Below are positions 32,213 to 44,949 of a stretch of 64,000 nucleotides of DNA, one piece after another. The stretch is from Gonocerus acuteangulatus. Taxonomy: Eukaryota > Arthropoda > Insecta > Hemiptera > Coreidae. A program made the translations under genes and the position numbers. The notes beneath the pieces are model-generated. The model was given only the letters and a program-made list of their open reading frames with translations, did no database searches and was not told where the DNA came from. Each line of letters opens with the position of its first letter. Position 1 is the first letter of the stretch. The stretch is taken from assembly GCA_946811695.1 (NCBI GenBank), contig OX328132.1, forward strand, positions 122,586,235-122,650,234, read 5' to 3'.

Positions 32213-32261
32213 CTGCAATTCTTAATAAACCTCATTTCACTGCTTTTACATCTACAATCAC

Positions 32262-32437
<176 letters not shown>

Positions 32438-32754
32438 GATTTGGTCTACGGGAAGCCCATTGTCTCCAGAGAGCACCTCATCCATCGCATCAGATAGGCC
32501 CGGGAACATATTCAATGCACTTCAGTGCAGAGCAATTAAGAAATGCTTCCCAGTTTGTCAATGTGCGACTTGATGCCTGTATTCCTGCAAGGGGCCAAAC
32601 TTTTCAACAGTCTTTAAATTGATTATTAGGCATTAAAGAAATTGTTATTTTATAACTTCGCTTGTCCATTTTTAAATTTCAAATGTTTTAAGAATTTATT
32701 TTTATTGTGAATTGAAACACGCAAGTAGAAGCAGTACAAACAAAGAAAAAAAAA
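32438..32754. other. unassigned sequence between CT tract and X copy
   Basis: No gene or repeat is recognised. It ends in an A-run that is the X insertion site. Confidence 0.4.
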
Positions 32755-34024
32755 GTCCGACTCGCAGGAACTGCGTCATCTTAGCGCGGTTCCCTACATC
32801 ACGAAGGAATGGAATAGTTTAGGCATCACAAATCACAGGAAACTGACAGTAGCCAACTTACAATGAATAATACGGATAATTCTTAATCCTCATTCTTGAG
32901 GAAGTCTGAATAAGTCAATACAATTGTGTACTCAAAACATACTCACTCTTCGACTACTGCACAGAAGGCTCTATTTCGAACCAAAAATTCGTTGTCATTT
33001 TAAGTTTCTTTTGTTTGACTAGCAAATTCATTTTACTGTTATAATCAACTGTAAATACGTGCTTCATGGCAAATAAATTTCCATTCTCTCGAGGGTAAAA
33101 TCATTATATAAAATAAGAAATAACGATAACTTCAGTTGTAGGCTATGAGGAAGGTTATATAGATAGGAGAATTAAAAACAACCTTATGTATACGCCATCA
33201 TGATTAGCCACTGCCATCATGATTACCACAGCCACTCCAAACTTATTACCAATACCTTTCACTGTTTCTTGGCTTATTTTACTAAAATACTAATTTCACT
33301 GATAAATGCAATTTAAAACAAAAAACAACCAATTAAAAATTGAGATAAACAAAGACAAAAACCCGTTCAAAACAACAAAACAAACACTTTTTTAAGTTTT
33401 AAGCGCTTATATCTCTGATTGACGTTGCCCCTTCGAATATTTCTTCTGAACCTTTTTTGTAGAGAATTTAGTAATCATTCGAATGGTCACCTTCCACTTA
33501 CCACGATTTCCCAACCGTTATCGAGATATTTACGAAAAATGTGTGAAGACCGAAAACTTTTCATGTCTATTAATAAAATATTTTTTTCGCATACTTCCTT
33601 AACTCCAAATATAACCCAAAATTTAAAAATCTTAGTTGGATTAATTTCAAATATGTAGAAAATATTTCAATTGAATCCCGCGATTCTAAGTACCCACGAA
33701 AAAATAATGACTTACAAAAACATTGATTCCACTTTTCTCAAAAACGATTACAGATATCGCCTTAAAAATTGTTTCATTCGTTTTCCTATGTTAAGAAACT
33801 TATAAAACAAGTACCTGCAAGCATATAAACTCAAAAACGTAAGCGTTACGATTTTTTTTTGCGCGAATTTCGCCCCAAACACTATCTTCCCGTGGGCGGA
33901 TTGTGCTGGTTAACGAACTTGACCTTTCAAATTAGAAGACAGATTTTTGTACTAAATTTCATCAAAATCGGGCTATTTTTGAGCTTGCTAGAGCGTTAAC
34001 AGTTAAACACACACACACACACAT

Positions 34025-34084
<60 letters not shown>

Positions 34085-34264
34085 CAAATTTGAACCACCT
34101 ATATTTTCGTGATCTATGGGGTCTGAAACGAGAAATTTTCTAGTCGGCACTTCCGGATTGCGTCGTGAGCGTCATAAGCGGGTTCTCCCTATGGAGGTAA
34201 GGAGGAACCGCGCTAACAACCTAACAAGCGGGTTCTCCCTATGGAGGTAGGGAGGAACCGCGCT
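32755..34264 (+). mobile_element. family X copy C, 1.5 kb
   Basis: Starts GTCCGACTCGCAGGAACTGC after a nine-A run, with AGCGCGGTTCC inside; ends GAGGAACCGCGCT before AAAA. The 3' hairpin end is duplicated in tandem (ends at about 34214 and 34264). The (CA)n(TA)n tract lies at 34008-34083. The inner unit marker TTTTTTGTAGAGAATTTAG is at about 33453. Confidence 0.88.
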
Positions 34265-35226
34265 AAAAGGAATACATATAGTTATTGATTTGAAAATTTA
34301 CAACTTTGTAGGTTCTGTAAGAGAGAATATCTTATTTTAAAATTACTAGTTTATGAAAACTAAGCGGACGGCAGTAGAGAATTTCCCAGGAGAAGGAAGA
34401 CTGATTATGTGTGATTTGAGGAGAATCTTGACAAGGCTGTTGGGTGCCCCCCCCCCCGTGCTGTTAGGTCCCCCCCTCTCGCCTTGCTGCATGGGAGCCT
34501 TGAGAAAATAATAAATTTATTCCAAGGGCCTGGGGTAGCTGCCAGCTCTCCGTGCATAAATATTCTCATCTTCCCTTCAGCGGGAATATCTCTCAGAGCG
34601 AGGCACTAACCGACAAATTTTTTGAGTCGATATTTCACTGTTTGAAATTTCATTTTCCAAGATTCTCTTTCTTCATACCTTTTCAGCTTCTATTTATCCT
34701 TCATTGGACAAACGAGATAAATATCACTATCCTTGGGGACTTGAGGTAAAAAAAAAAAGTTGTGTCATTTTGACAGTTTTCTCTCTGTAGAGAGGAAACC
34801 TGCTTTTGGTGTAGAAATTTCACGTTTCAGAACACATAGATCATGCAAATACCACGGCTCAACACTTTTTTTTTTCTGTTTACTACTCCCCTAACCTGCT
34901 GAAAAGTATAATTTTGGCGTTATTTGAAAGGTTACGTTCGATAACCTGCAAAATATATCCACCGGAACATAAATTGTAATGTCTACGTTTTTGCGTTACT
35001 AGGCTTTCAGGTACACGTCTTAAAGGTAATTGGAGATGGGGAATCTAATGAAACTAATACCAAGGTCATATATGTACAAGCTATGCCCGCGATTTCGGCC
35101 GCGTGGACTAGTTACTTTTTTTTTATTATTTGTTTATTTGAAATCTGCACATAAATCATTTAGTACAATCGTCAAGTTTGTTGACACAGATATTACATAA
35201 AAGTTGATTAAAACGGTAAAATTAAA
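34265..35226. other. mostly unassigned; diverged X-like patch
   Basis: Between about 34785 and 35030, phrases such as GAAATTTCACGTTTCAGAAC and GTCTACGTTTTTGCGTTAC recall the X interior, so this is probably an old X copy. Poly-C runs lie at 34448-34480. No gene is seen. Confidence 0.4.
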
Positions 35227-35426
35227 NNNNNNNNNNNNNNNNNNNNNNNNNNNNNNNNNNNNNNNNNNNNNNNNNNNNNNNNNNNNNNNNNNNNNNNNNN
35301 NNNNNNNNNNNNNNNNNNNNNNNNNNNNNNNNNNNNNNNNNNNNNNNNNNNNNNNNNNNNNNNNNNNNNNNNNNNNNNNNNNNNNNNNNNNNNNNNNNNN
35401 NNNNNNNNNNNNNNNNNNNNNNNNNN
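35227..35426. other. assembly gap of 200 N
   Basis: Exactly 200 unknown bases. Frames across it are meaningless, and the true distance may differ. Confidence 1.
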
Positions 35427-35716
35427 GTGAAATCCTGAATCCTACATGGAAGATGAACTTGTGACTGGAGTGGATGGTATAGTGGTGTAACAAGACCGAA
35501 AGGAGATTTCCTGCTTGATGGATGGGGCCTTTGCACACAATGGGAGGGTCATTAGAGAATAGCTCAATTCGGATTTGGCAGGACGATGAATTGGACGATA
35601 CTGTCGCTTCGTCGTCGCCATGTCCTTATCCGATCCTCTCATTTATACATGTAGGCAACAAAAAAGTAGACAATTGTGGTAGCTTCTAGTGGAAATAGTG
35701 GGGAAAACCTGCTGTT

Positions 35717-36454
35717 TTAGCCCCTTCAAGTGAGCGCAATTGGCAAAGAGATATTTTAGGCGCTTCGAGTTAAAGTAGTAGCCAAACCGTGTGGTAAGAC
35801 ATATTTTAGTCGCTTCGAATTAAAGTAGTAGCCAAAACTTGTTGTAAGAGATATTTTAGTCGCTTCGAGTTAAAGTAGTAGCCAAAACGTGTGGTAAGAC
35901 ATATTTTAGTCGCTTCGAATTAAAGTAGTAGCCAAAACGTACAGTAAGGAATACTTTAGTCACTTCGAGCGAAAGTAGTAGGGAAAAACGTGTTTTAAGA
36001 GATACTTTCGTCTCTTCGAGTTAAAGTAGTAGCCAAAACGTGTTGTAAGAGATATTCTCGTCCGCTTCGGGTCAATGTAGTAGGCAAAACGTAGTGAAAG
36101 GAATACTTTAGTCACTTCGAGTGGAAGTAGAAGGGAAAACTTGCTTTAAGATATATTATAATCGCTTTGAGTGGAGGTAGTAGCGAAAATATGTTGTAAG
36201 ATATATTATAGTCGCGTCGAGTGGAGTTTGTAGCCAAAATGTGTTGTAAGATATATTATGGTCGCTTCGAAACGAAGTAGTAGAAAAACGTGCTGAAAGG
36301 CATATTTTAGTCGCTTCGAAACGAAGTAGTAGAAAAACGTGCTGAAAGGCATATTTTAGTCGCTTCGAAACGAAGTAGTAGAAAAACGTGCTGAAAGGCA
36401 TATTTTAGTCGCTTCGAAACGAAGTAGTAGAAAAACGTGCTGAAAGGCATCAAG
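35717..36454. repeat. 49/50-bp tandem repeat, about 15 copies
   Basis: CGCTTCGA recurs at 35761, 35811 and 35861 (50 bp) and later at 36263, 36312, 36361 and 36410 (49 bp). The last units are nearly identical, the early ones diverged, so homogenisation was local. Confidence 0.93.
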
Positions 36455-37689
36455 GCTCATGGAGTGGAAAACTGGGAGCTTTGAGGTTTGACCGAAAGCG
36501 GTTAGCCAAGCAATGGTGGGACTCGAGTCGACGCCTCTATGGTTCATCTGTCTCAAAGTCACTGACTCCCAGCCACCAGACACCTACAGGCGCTCTAAGC
36601 AGTATTGGTGCTTTGGAGAAAATATACCAGAGATGGGCATAACTTTATTTATAAATAAAAATACGAATTTATTCGTACTTCATATATTTGTGAATACGAA
36701 TATAAATAAATTCGTACTTCATATATTTGTGAATACGAATATAAATAAATTCGTACTTCATATATTTGTGAATACGAATATAAATAACTTCGTATTCATA
36801 AGTGTGAATACGAATTTATTTTTATTCACATATATTAAATAAAAAAATACAAATAAAACTTTATTCGCAAATTTTTCTGCGAACAAAAATAAATTCACAG
36901 AAAAAATTGTAAATAATCACAAAAAAAATGTGAATATTTACAAAAAATCAAGTGATTAAAAAAAAAATCACATTAAAATATACGAATAAAAATTTATTCA
37001 CATTATCATTTGTGAATAAAAATTTATTCACAATAAAATTCGCAAATAAATTATGAATTTATTCGTATTAAGATGATATTACGGAAGTTATTGAAGGTGC
37101 TTTTTTTTTTTTTTTTTTTTTTTTTTTTTCTTTTTTTTTTTTCTTTTTTTTTTAATACGAATAAATTCATGATTTATTTGCGAATTTTATTGTGAATAAA
37201 TTTTTATTCACAAATTATATTGTGAATAAATTTGTATTCGTATATTTTAATGTGATTTTTTTGTAATCACTTGATTTTTTTTGTAAATATTCACATTTTT
37301 TGTGATTATTTACAATTTTTTCTGTGAATTTATTTGTATACGCAGAAAAATTTGCGAATAAAATTTTATTTGTATTTTTATATTTAATATATGTGAATAA
37401 AAATAAATTCGTATTCACACTTATGAATACGAATTTATTTATATTCGTATTCACAAATATATGAAGTACGAATAAATTCGTATTTTTATTTATAAATAAA
37501 ATTATGCCCATCTCTGGTATATTTTCTCCAAAGCACCAATACTGCTTAGAGCGCCTGTAGGTGTCTGGTGGCTGGGAGTCAGTGACTTTGAGACAGATGA
37601 ACCATAGAGGCGTCGACTCGAGTCCCACCAATGCTTGGCTAACCGCTTTCGGTCAAACCTCAAAGCTCCCAGTTTTCCACTCCATGAGC
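36455..37689. repeat. inverted duplication around a K-family element
   Basis: The left arm begins GCTCATGGAGTGGAAAACTG (36455) and the right arm ends with its inverse (37689). Both arms hold about 173 bp of unique-looking sequence then a K-family head (CAGAGATGGGCATAA at 36628; inverse ending at 37513) and its GAATTTATTCGTATT-rich body. The centre is a T-rich tract at 37101-37153. The right flank continues past the arm, so the left arm is probably the copy. Confidence 0.85.
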
Positions 37690-37920
37690 AAAGTGTTCTC
37701 CCAGTAAAGCCGGCTTCTATACAGAGTGTGCAGTGGCTGAACAAGTCCTCAGAACATGCCAACACCTGTTTTATTTCTCCTGAGTTTGATGCATGAAAAA
37801 CTCTAAAGGGCTCCAATCGCAGCGTTATTTTAAAAACTAAATTCATTATTCGTTCAACATGAGTGTCATAGGGATCAGAGGAGCTGTAGCCAGAGTTCGG
37901 CCGTAATACATGATAGAAAC
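37502..37920 (-). other. unrecognised minus-strand frame
   Basis: A 114-codon frame from 37846 that stays open further upstream on the minus strand (YDTHVERIMNLVF...). It has no low-complexity bias and contains LCSWSGKLGALRFDRKRLAK. I recognise no family. Its 3' half lies in the inverted-duplication arm, so part is present twice. It could be a fragment of a retroelement or of a host exon. Confidence 0.25.
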
Positions 37921-38530
37921 GATTGACAAGTATATAGTAATTGATTAATCGTAATTGTGCAATCTAACAATCAATAATTGATTAATTCTAATGATTACAA
38001 TTCGTTAATCGTAATTACTCAATTGGTCATTGTTTCTACATTTAAATTATGTAATTAACTATCAATTATATAGGGGGGGGGGGGGGTGAGAATTAGCAGA
38101 AAAGGAACCGCGCTAAAAAAAGCCCGGCATTTCGGATTTTGCCGCCCTACTTCGGCGGACATTAGAAAAACATAAAAAACATACATTAGCACTTCCTGCT
38201 TGCATCCTTCCCACTTCCTGTTAATTAATAGGATGTGATCGGAAAGAGGCCCGGATGGAAGGCAGGAGTGGTGAGGAAGTCAATAAATGATAGGATCCGG
38301 ATCGGATATGTCACGGAATTCGTACGTGGAGGAAAATTATCTACTTTTCCTCCGTTTTTTAAAATGCTTTTAGAATTGAAATGAATCAGAAGAAAGATAA
38401 GATCGCATTGTTCTTCTAACGAAAATAGGTTGTTAAAGGGTTATGGTTCGGAGCAGGAGGAACCATACCTAAGGAAACCAGCGCTTTATTTCTGGAGCTC
38501 GGCCTTGTTATGAATAGCCTACCGCTATAT
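37921..38530. other. unassigned; includes an X 3' remnant
   Basis: Repeated AATTGATTAATCGTAATT-like words at 37930-38050 form weak palindromes. A poly-G run is at 38073-38085. AAAGGAACCGCGCTAAAAAAA at about 38100-38120 looks like an isolated X 3' terminus. Confidence 0.45.
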
Positions 38531-38690
38531 ATTTCTACATCTAGGTCATTAGCGCCGACATCCAGGGTGCAGCGAGGAATTTTACCAGCGAGCCGTGGGA
38601 TGAGAAAATTCCTGCCGGAGGTTGGGAATCGAACCCACCATCTCCCGCTTATGAATCCAAGGCGCTAACCATTAGACCACGGGAGACCCA
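38530..38690 (-). mobile_element. S1 SINE without poly-A
   Basis: Minus strand: GGGTCTCCCGTGGTCTAATG, then B box GGTTCGATTCCC, then body with GCCGTGGGAT-inverse and GGCGCTAATGACCTAG. The tail is missing and the 3' end reads into TATATAGCGG. Confidence 0.85.
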
Positions 38691-39710
38691 CGCCTACCGT
38701 TATTACCCGAACAAATATTAGTAGACTCGCTAGGAATAATTAACCACCATATTTACGGCTAAACAGTTAAGATAAAAAATTATAGAGATCATCACCATGT
38801 AGGATAGTACAAAAGGAAGGTGAACAATTTTGAAATCCCCAGACGTAACCCACTCTCTAAAATGAAGAAAACTTGTAAAACTTGTTATCCATGGATTGGT
38901 TGTCCGGCCGTGTTGCAGAGCAATAATTTGGGCAGACTCGCTTTAATTTTAATAAAGTGTTCTTTCTTAATAACGTGAGATTTCGGTGCTTTTATGAATT
39001 GAAATCTTACGGTAGCCAAAATTAGTCACTCGGCCTTATCGACTTCTGTTCGGAAAGCTGATACAAACAACCAAAACTTCCTTCAGTTCGATCAATTATA
39101 AAACAACAAAGGGTATTCTAGACTGATAGCCACTTTCGTGCCAATTTTTGGCCAATAAACGCGGATTTTTTGTGACAAGTTTCATTAAAGTTCGTCTATT
39201 TTTCTGCCAGCTAGAGACCGGAAATATAAATATATATTACTTGAGAAAGTTCGTCTAATATTTTAATTATCAAGATTCAAACTTCATTTATCAGTTTGAA
39301 AATTTATAGTGTAAACATACCATAACAATAATTAAATACCATTGAAGAACGTGGAAGAAATCTAGTTCTTAAAACAAGGAGAAAGACTCCATATTTAGGA
39401 AAAAACAGTTCTAAAACTATCCATCACGCCCCAGCTATTCAGAGTTTTCTTTTGAAGTCATTTCCAAGTGAAAACACAAAGGAAAGAAAGAGAATTTCCC
39501 AGCCGGAATCCGATGTACTCTTCATCTCTTGGTATTTTTTCAATTACCCTCTACAATCTTCTTTCTTTCTTCAACCGGACAAAACAAATCCTTAATCACT
39601 TTCTCTATCTTTTATTTGTATAATTTGAGAACAAATTTTTAGTTTATTAATTTTTCGAGGTCAATTATAAAACGAGCAAAACTAATTTAAATAAATTATA
39701 AATAATATAA
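38691..39710. other. unassigned sequence
   Basis: No gene is seen. The phrase CGGATTTTTTGTGACAAGTTTCATTAAAG near 39165 faintly recalls the X pre-microsatellite block, so an old X copy is possible. Confidence 0.35.
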
Positions 39711-40011
39711 AGATTCGAACTCGTAGGAACTACGTCATCTTAGCTCCTTACCGATTTTATACTGTCATTTGGTATGCTTACAATAGAAAACGTTAATGTT
39801 TTGTCTTAATCTTTATTAAAAATTGTGAAGAAGCGTAGAAATGAAACAGACAGTATCCACAGAGGGAATTTCTTCACTTAATCACCCATTTCTCCGAATG
39901 AGATCGCTCTATCAAAAATTAAATAAAACCTGTATTTTTAGAATATTTAATAATAATATTCGAATAAATTCTTTTCATTTTTTCCGATTTCTAAACTTCC
40001 GGATTGCAGAG
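39711..40011 (+). mobile_element. diverged X-like fragment
   Basis: ATTCGAACTCGTAGGAACTA and CGTCATCTTAGCTCCTTACC correspond to the X 5' end with an altered subterminal motif; AAACTTCCGGATTG at 39996 corresponds to the X 3' region. The hairpin is missing: a K-family head follows directly. Confidence 0.45.
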
Positions 40012-40455
40012 ATGGGTATAATTTTATTTATAAATAAATATGCGAATTTATTGGTAGTTCATATATTTGTAAATACAATTATAAATAAATTCGTATTCAT
40101 ATGTGTGAATATGAATGTGCTTGAATTCACGTATATTAAAATATAAATACAAATAAAATTTTATTCACAAACTTTTCTGTAAATACAAATAAACTCACAA
40201 GAAAAATTGTGAATTTTCACAAAAACTGTGAATATTCACAAAAAATCAAGTGATTACAAAAAAATTCACATTAAAATATATGAAAACAAATTTATCTTCA
40301 TTATAATAAGTGAATAAAAATTTATTCACACAAAAAAAAAATCACAAGATATTGAAGGTGATGAAAGGAAGAATATAGGAGGTGGTATTACGAAGGTTAT
40401 AGAAGGCAGTATTAGGAAGGATATAGAAGGTGGTATTAGGAAGGATATTGAATGA
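40012..40455 (+). mobile_element. K-family copy with minisatellite tail
   Basis: Head CAGAGATGGGTATAA, then GAATTTATT/GAATACGAAT-type words (to about 40335), then GGTATTAGGAAGGATATAG units (about 40345-40455) as in the copy at 58911. The head resembles hAT termini (CAGAGATGGGC), but no far end or 8-bp duplication is found. Confidence 0.55.
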
Positions 40456-40456
40456 A

Positions 40457-40458
<2 letters not shown>

Positions 40459-40500
<42 letters not shown>

Positions 40501-40509
40501 TATATATTC

Positions 40510-40546
<37 letters not shown>
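40459..40546. repeat. (TA)n microsatellites
   Basis: Two tracts split by GTATATATATTCG, directly before the truncated LINE. Confidence 0.95.
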
Positions 40547-40549
<3 letters not shown>

Positions 40550-43500
40550 GGAAGTTACACACACATGAGAATTTCTCAGACCACTTATCCATCACGTACA
40601 CACTAGAAACATTCCAAACTAACAGACCAACTACAAAAAATGGAATATCATATAATACGAAGAACGCGGACTGGAATAAATTCAAGTCGACCTTGTATAA
40701 AGAAATTTCCAAAACATTTCAAATTTCCCAGGAATCGGATTTAGAAAACAATTTATGTCACAAACTAGATATCTATCAGATAAATGAAGTGACAAACAAA
40801 TTTCAAAAAGCCCTAATAAAAACTTGTAATAAAACCTTTAAAATCATCAACCCCCACATTAAAAATAAATTCAATCCAGAAAAAAAGGAATATAAATATT
40901 CACCGTGGTGGGACGATACATTGACAGCAATGCGAAAAGATTTAAATAAAGCAAGACGGACTTACCAACAAACTAACACGGACGCGACACTTAGAGAAGT
41001 AAGACGCTTACTATATGTTGAAAAGCGAAGAAGTTATTTCAAACTAATAAGAGAAAAAAAACATGAGTCCTGGAAACAATTCTGTAACAATATTAGCTAC
41101 ACCAACCCATGGACATGGCCGTATAAATACGCATCAGGCAAATTAAAAGAGCCATTTAGTTTAAAAACCATAGAAAAGCATGATGGGACAGTAACGACCG
41201 ACTTAACTTCAACTTGCAATTACTTACTCGACAATCTTGTAAAAAATGATGACTTCACCACTGACCAATTAATACATACCGACATAAGACAAACTTGCAA
41301 AAATCCTCCCTCCACTGACAACGACATTCCATAAACATGAACTATCTTATATTATAAATAATCTTAAGCCTAAAAAATCACCCGGTATAGATGGCATATC
41401 AGGAGACATTTTTAAAAATACCTACTATTGCCTTCCGAACTTCATATTCAAATTATATAGCTACTGTTTTGATAAGGGTTTATTTCCTTCAGCATGGAAA
41501 AAATCTAAACTAATATTGATTAAAAAACCTGGGAATATGAGTGACACTATGTCATCTATTAGGCCAATCAGTATTATCCCAATTGGAGGTAAAATATTAG
41601 AAAACATTTTTGTTGTTGTTGGTTGAGTCATTTTTTGTATTCTAACAATAAAATGCACAAAAACCAATTTGGTTTTACTCCTCAAAATAGTGCACCAGAT
41701 GCACTACAAAAAACCTACGACCTTATTAGCAAAGCTTTAAAAAAGAAAGAAGACGTAGTACTTGTTTCATTGGACATACAGCGAGCCTTTGATAATGCGT
41801 GGTGGCCATCAATTCTATACTCGCTCATCACACACAATTGGCCAAAAAATATTTATAATTTAGTAGACAACTACCTTCGGGACAGAGAAACAATACTCAC
41901 CACTAACAACTACAAGGGAGGTAAAGGTACACCACAGGGATCAGCATGTTCTCCTTTACTTTGGAATTTAATTATTAACGAGTTACTAAAAAAGGAAAAA
42001 CCGAAAAACGTTGAAATAATAGCATTTGCTGATGACATTATAATTATAATGAGTTCAAAGTACATAGAATACATACAAACATCCATAAACACAGTAATAC
42101 AGACAGTCGAACAATGGTCAGAACGCAACAAACTAAAATTTAACACAAAGAAATCCTCATATATAACATTTACTAGAAAAAAAAGACAGCCAGAATTAGA
42201 TATTTTTATTGCAGGAGAAAAATTACAGAGTACACAAACTCTAAGATATTTAGGCATAACATTTGACAACAAACTGACATGGACTAAACATATAGACTTA
42301 TTACAAGCTAAACTGATAAAATTAATATATTTATTATCAATAGCAGCACGAAACACATGGGGGCTACAGACAGACGCACTTCAAACTTTGTACAAAGGAG
42401 CAATATTACCTTCACTGACATACGGCATAAACGTCTGGAAAAGTGGGCTGGACAAAACATACAATCAGATAAAACTGAAGCGAGTACAAAGATTGATGGC
42501 GATTAGAATTATCAAAGGATATCGAACTATCTCCTACGAAGCAGCCTGTGTTCTAGCAAAAATCACACCAATTTCACTACTTTCAGAACAACACACAACT
42601 CAATATACATTAACAAAATTACAACTAGATACAATTATACTAAGAACAGAAGATATAGAACACCCCATACACTACTCAAACTGGACACATCCCGCAATAT
42701 TCCCAAATATTAAGGGATACACGAAAGACCCGACTCACTACGAAATATACACAGACGGTAGTAAACAAGATAACTCAGTAGGATGTAGTTTAGTAGTATA
42801 TAAACAACACATACTCATAGACAAGCTAAAATATAGGCTAGGAAAGGACTGTACGAACAATCAAGCAGAACAATTAGGAATACTAAAGGCACTAGACTTT
42901 ATCAATACACAAGTAGAGACAAATTCAACAGTTCAAATATGCACAGACAGTAAATCTTCACTATACAAATTGACCAATAGAAAAATACACGAACCAATAA
43001 TTGAACAAATAAGACACAAACTACTTCAGACACAAATGAAACACATAACTACACACTTTAAATGGGTCAAAGCACACGACGGACTTGAAGGAAACGAGAT
43101 AGCCGACAGACTCGCTAAATCAGCGTCCAAAGACAATAATATACCAATAACATACAACAAAACATCTAAGACACACATGAAACACATTCTATCAGGTAAA
43201 ACGATAGAGCGCTGGCAAACACAATGGGGAAACTCTACAAAAGGACGTACACTCTTTTCATTTATACCTGACATACATAGCCACTTAGTAGGAAAACATA
43301 CATGTGGTGACTTCTACACGACACAATTACTAACTGGACACGGATCATTAAACACATACTTACACAAGCTAAATATAACTAACAGCTCGGCATGCCCTTG
43401 CGACAACACAACACCACAAACAACACAGCACCTTATATACAAATGTAAGTTACTCATAGAAGAGAGAAAAACAATTCAAAAGAATATAAAAAACTGGCCC

Positions 43501-43850
43501 ATTACAGAAAAAGAGCTGTTTAATAAACACTATTCAAGCTTCAGAGATTTTTGTAAGAGAGCATGCCTTACTCTAAAGACGATCGATCCCTCTAAAGATA
43601 ATTGAAATAATAAAAAATGTAAACAAACAAATTATGTAAATATATAAAATTATATTTATTTTATATATATTTATTTTCTAATTATTTAAATTTAGTTATT
43701 AATTATTTAATGTTAAATCATTAATGTAATATATCTAAGAACATTTGATGACAAAATTTTATAAAATACATGTGATATACATTATGTATTGGAACGTGTA
43801 GCACAAAATAAACGGCCTCTTTGCAGGGTTACTCCAGAGAGGAAACTAAT
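40550..43850 (+). mobile_element. LINE, 5'-truncated, I/R1-like with RNase H
   Basis: The element enters at the end of the endonuclease domain and carries the rest of ORF2 to its stop at about 43606, then an A+T-rich 3' region. The 3' end is uncertain (43640-43855) and no target duplication was found. It is a different family from the LINE at 6558. Confidence 0.8.
40567..43605 (+). pseudogene. LINE ORF2: endonuclease end, RT, RNase H
   Basis: Three frames are needed: 40567-41334, 41337-41634 and 41623-43605, so two frameshifts (near 41330 and 41612). The start has the APE endonuclease end motif ENFSDHLSITYTLE. The middle piece has the RT palm phrase PKKSPGIDGISGDIFK and SSIRPISIIPIGGKILE. 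The last 660 codons hold VSLDIQRAFDNAWW (D51), TPQGSACSPLLWNL, AFADDIII (135-138), then RNase H with IYTDGSKQ (D378), NNQAEQLGIL (E416), ICTDSKSSL (D442) and GNEIADRLAKSA, then a Cys/His knuckle (CPCDNTTPQTTQHLIYKC). RT and RNase H catalytic residues are all intact. A short GTTGTTGTTGG run at the second frameshift suggests slippage. Confidence 0.9.
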
Positions 43851-43856
43851 AAAAAA

Positions 43857-43857
<1 letters not shown>

Positions 43858-43924
<67 letters not shown>

Positions 43925-43925
43925 G
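43858..43925. repeat. (AT)n(AG)n compound microsatellite
   Basis: A TA tract passes into an AG tract. Confidence 0.95.
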
Positions 43926-44170
43926 GTTTCCGGTAGTTGGGTTGCTTAATTTCAGAAAGTAAAACAAAATTTGTCTAGCCACAAAATTTCTTTATTTTGC
44001 ACAAGGTCTTTCAACACATGTGCCATGATCAGGTGCTGCCATGCATGTTCCTTTATGTTGTTACAGCATAGTGCTGTTGCGGTAGAAGCTCAACAATCTG
44101 TACTCATTTTGGATCTGCTTCCGGTAGTGAGGTTGCTTAACACATGTATCACACTAGTATTTCTAAAGTG
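43926..44170 (-). repeat. Penelope-like debris, minus orientation
   Basis: In inverse it reads AGCACCTGATCATGGCACAT, GTGTTGAAAGACCTTGTGCA, AAATAAAGAAATTTTGT. The stem-loop CACATGTG between CTGAT and GAAA, followed by a poly-A signal, recalls Penelope-like terminal repeats. Its inverse partner is at 44950-45150. Confidence 0.45.
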
Positions 44171-44369
44171 AGACAACTCAAAATAAAAGTCAACTGAAAC
44201 TATTTCGCTCTTGCCTAAGTAGGGGCCTTAGGATTAAGGCAGGCAGGATGACACGAGTGCCCTCTGGTGTAGAAGCTCTGAAGCTAGGTACATACAGTTT
44301 TGATGGTTGATAAAGATGTATTTACCATGCCTTTCACAGTCTATGAGGGTGTGAATAAAACCGATTTTT

Positions 44370-44918
44370 GAGTTGTATCACTTTAGAAATACTAGTGCGA
44401 TATGATGAAAGCTAGGTACATACTTTAGAAATACTAGTGCGATATGATGAAAGCTAGGTACATACTTTAGAAATACTAGTGCGATATGATGAAAGCTAGG
44501 TACATACTTTAGAAATACTAGTGCGATATGATGAAAGCTAGGTACATACTTTAGAAATACTAGTGCGATATGATGAAAGCTAGGTACATACTTTAGAAAT
44601 ACTAGTGCGATATGATGAAAGCTAGGTACATACTTTAGAAATACTAGTGCGATGTGATGAAAGCTAGGTACATACTTTAGAAATACTAGTGCGACATGAT
44701 GAAAGCTAGGTACATACTTTAGAAATACTAGTGCGATATGATGAAAGCTAGGTACATACTTTAGAAATACTAGTGCGATATGATGAAAGCTAGGTACATA
44801 CTTTAGAAATACTAGTGCGATATGATGAAAGCTAGGTACATACTTTAGAAATACTAGTGCGATATGATGAAAGCTAGGTACATACTTTAGAAATACTAGT
44901 GCGATATGATGAAAGGAC
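44370..44918. repeat. 42-bp tandem repeat, about 13 copies
   Basis: TTTAGAAATACTAGTGCG repeats every 42 bp with two or three substitutions in the whole array. The unit is a multiple of three, so a 182-codon frame is open throughout. A piece of the unit (CACTAGTATTTCTAAAG) lies at 44152, the likely seed. Confidence 0.95.
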
Positions 44919-44949
44919 TCTTGCAAAATAATGATATATTCTTGGAAGA

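Noticed and set aside
35134..35538. Frames across the N gap
   Set aside because: They consist of unknown residues.
44378..44926. 182-codon repetitive frame
   Set aside because: It follows from a 42-bp tandem unit being a multiple of three; there are no gene features.
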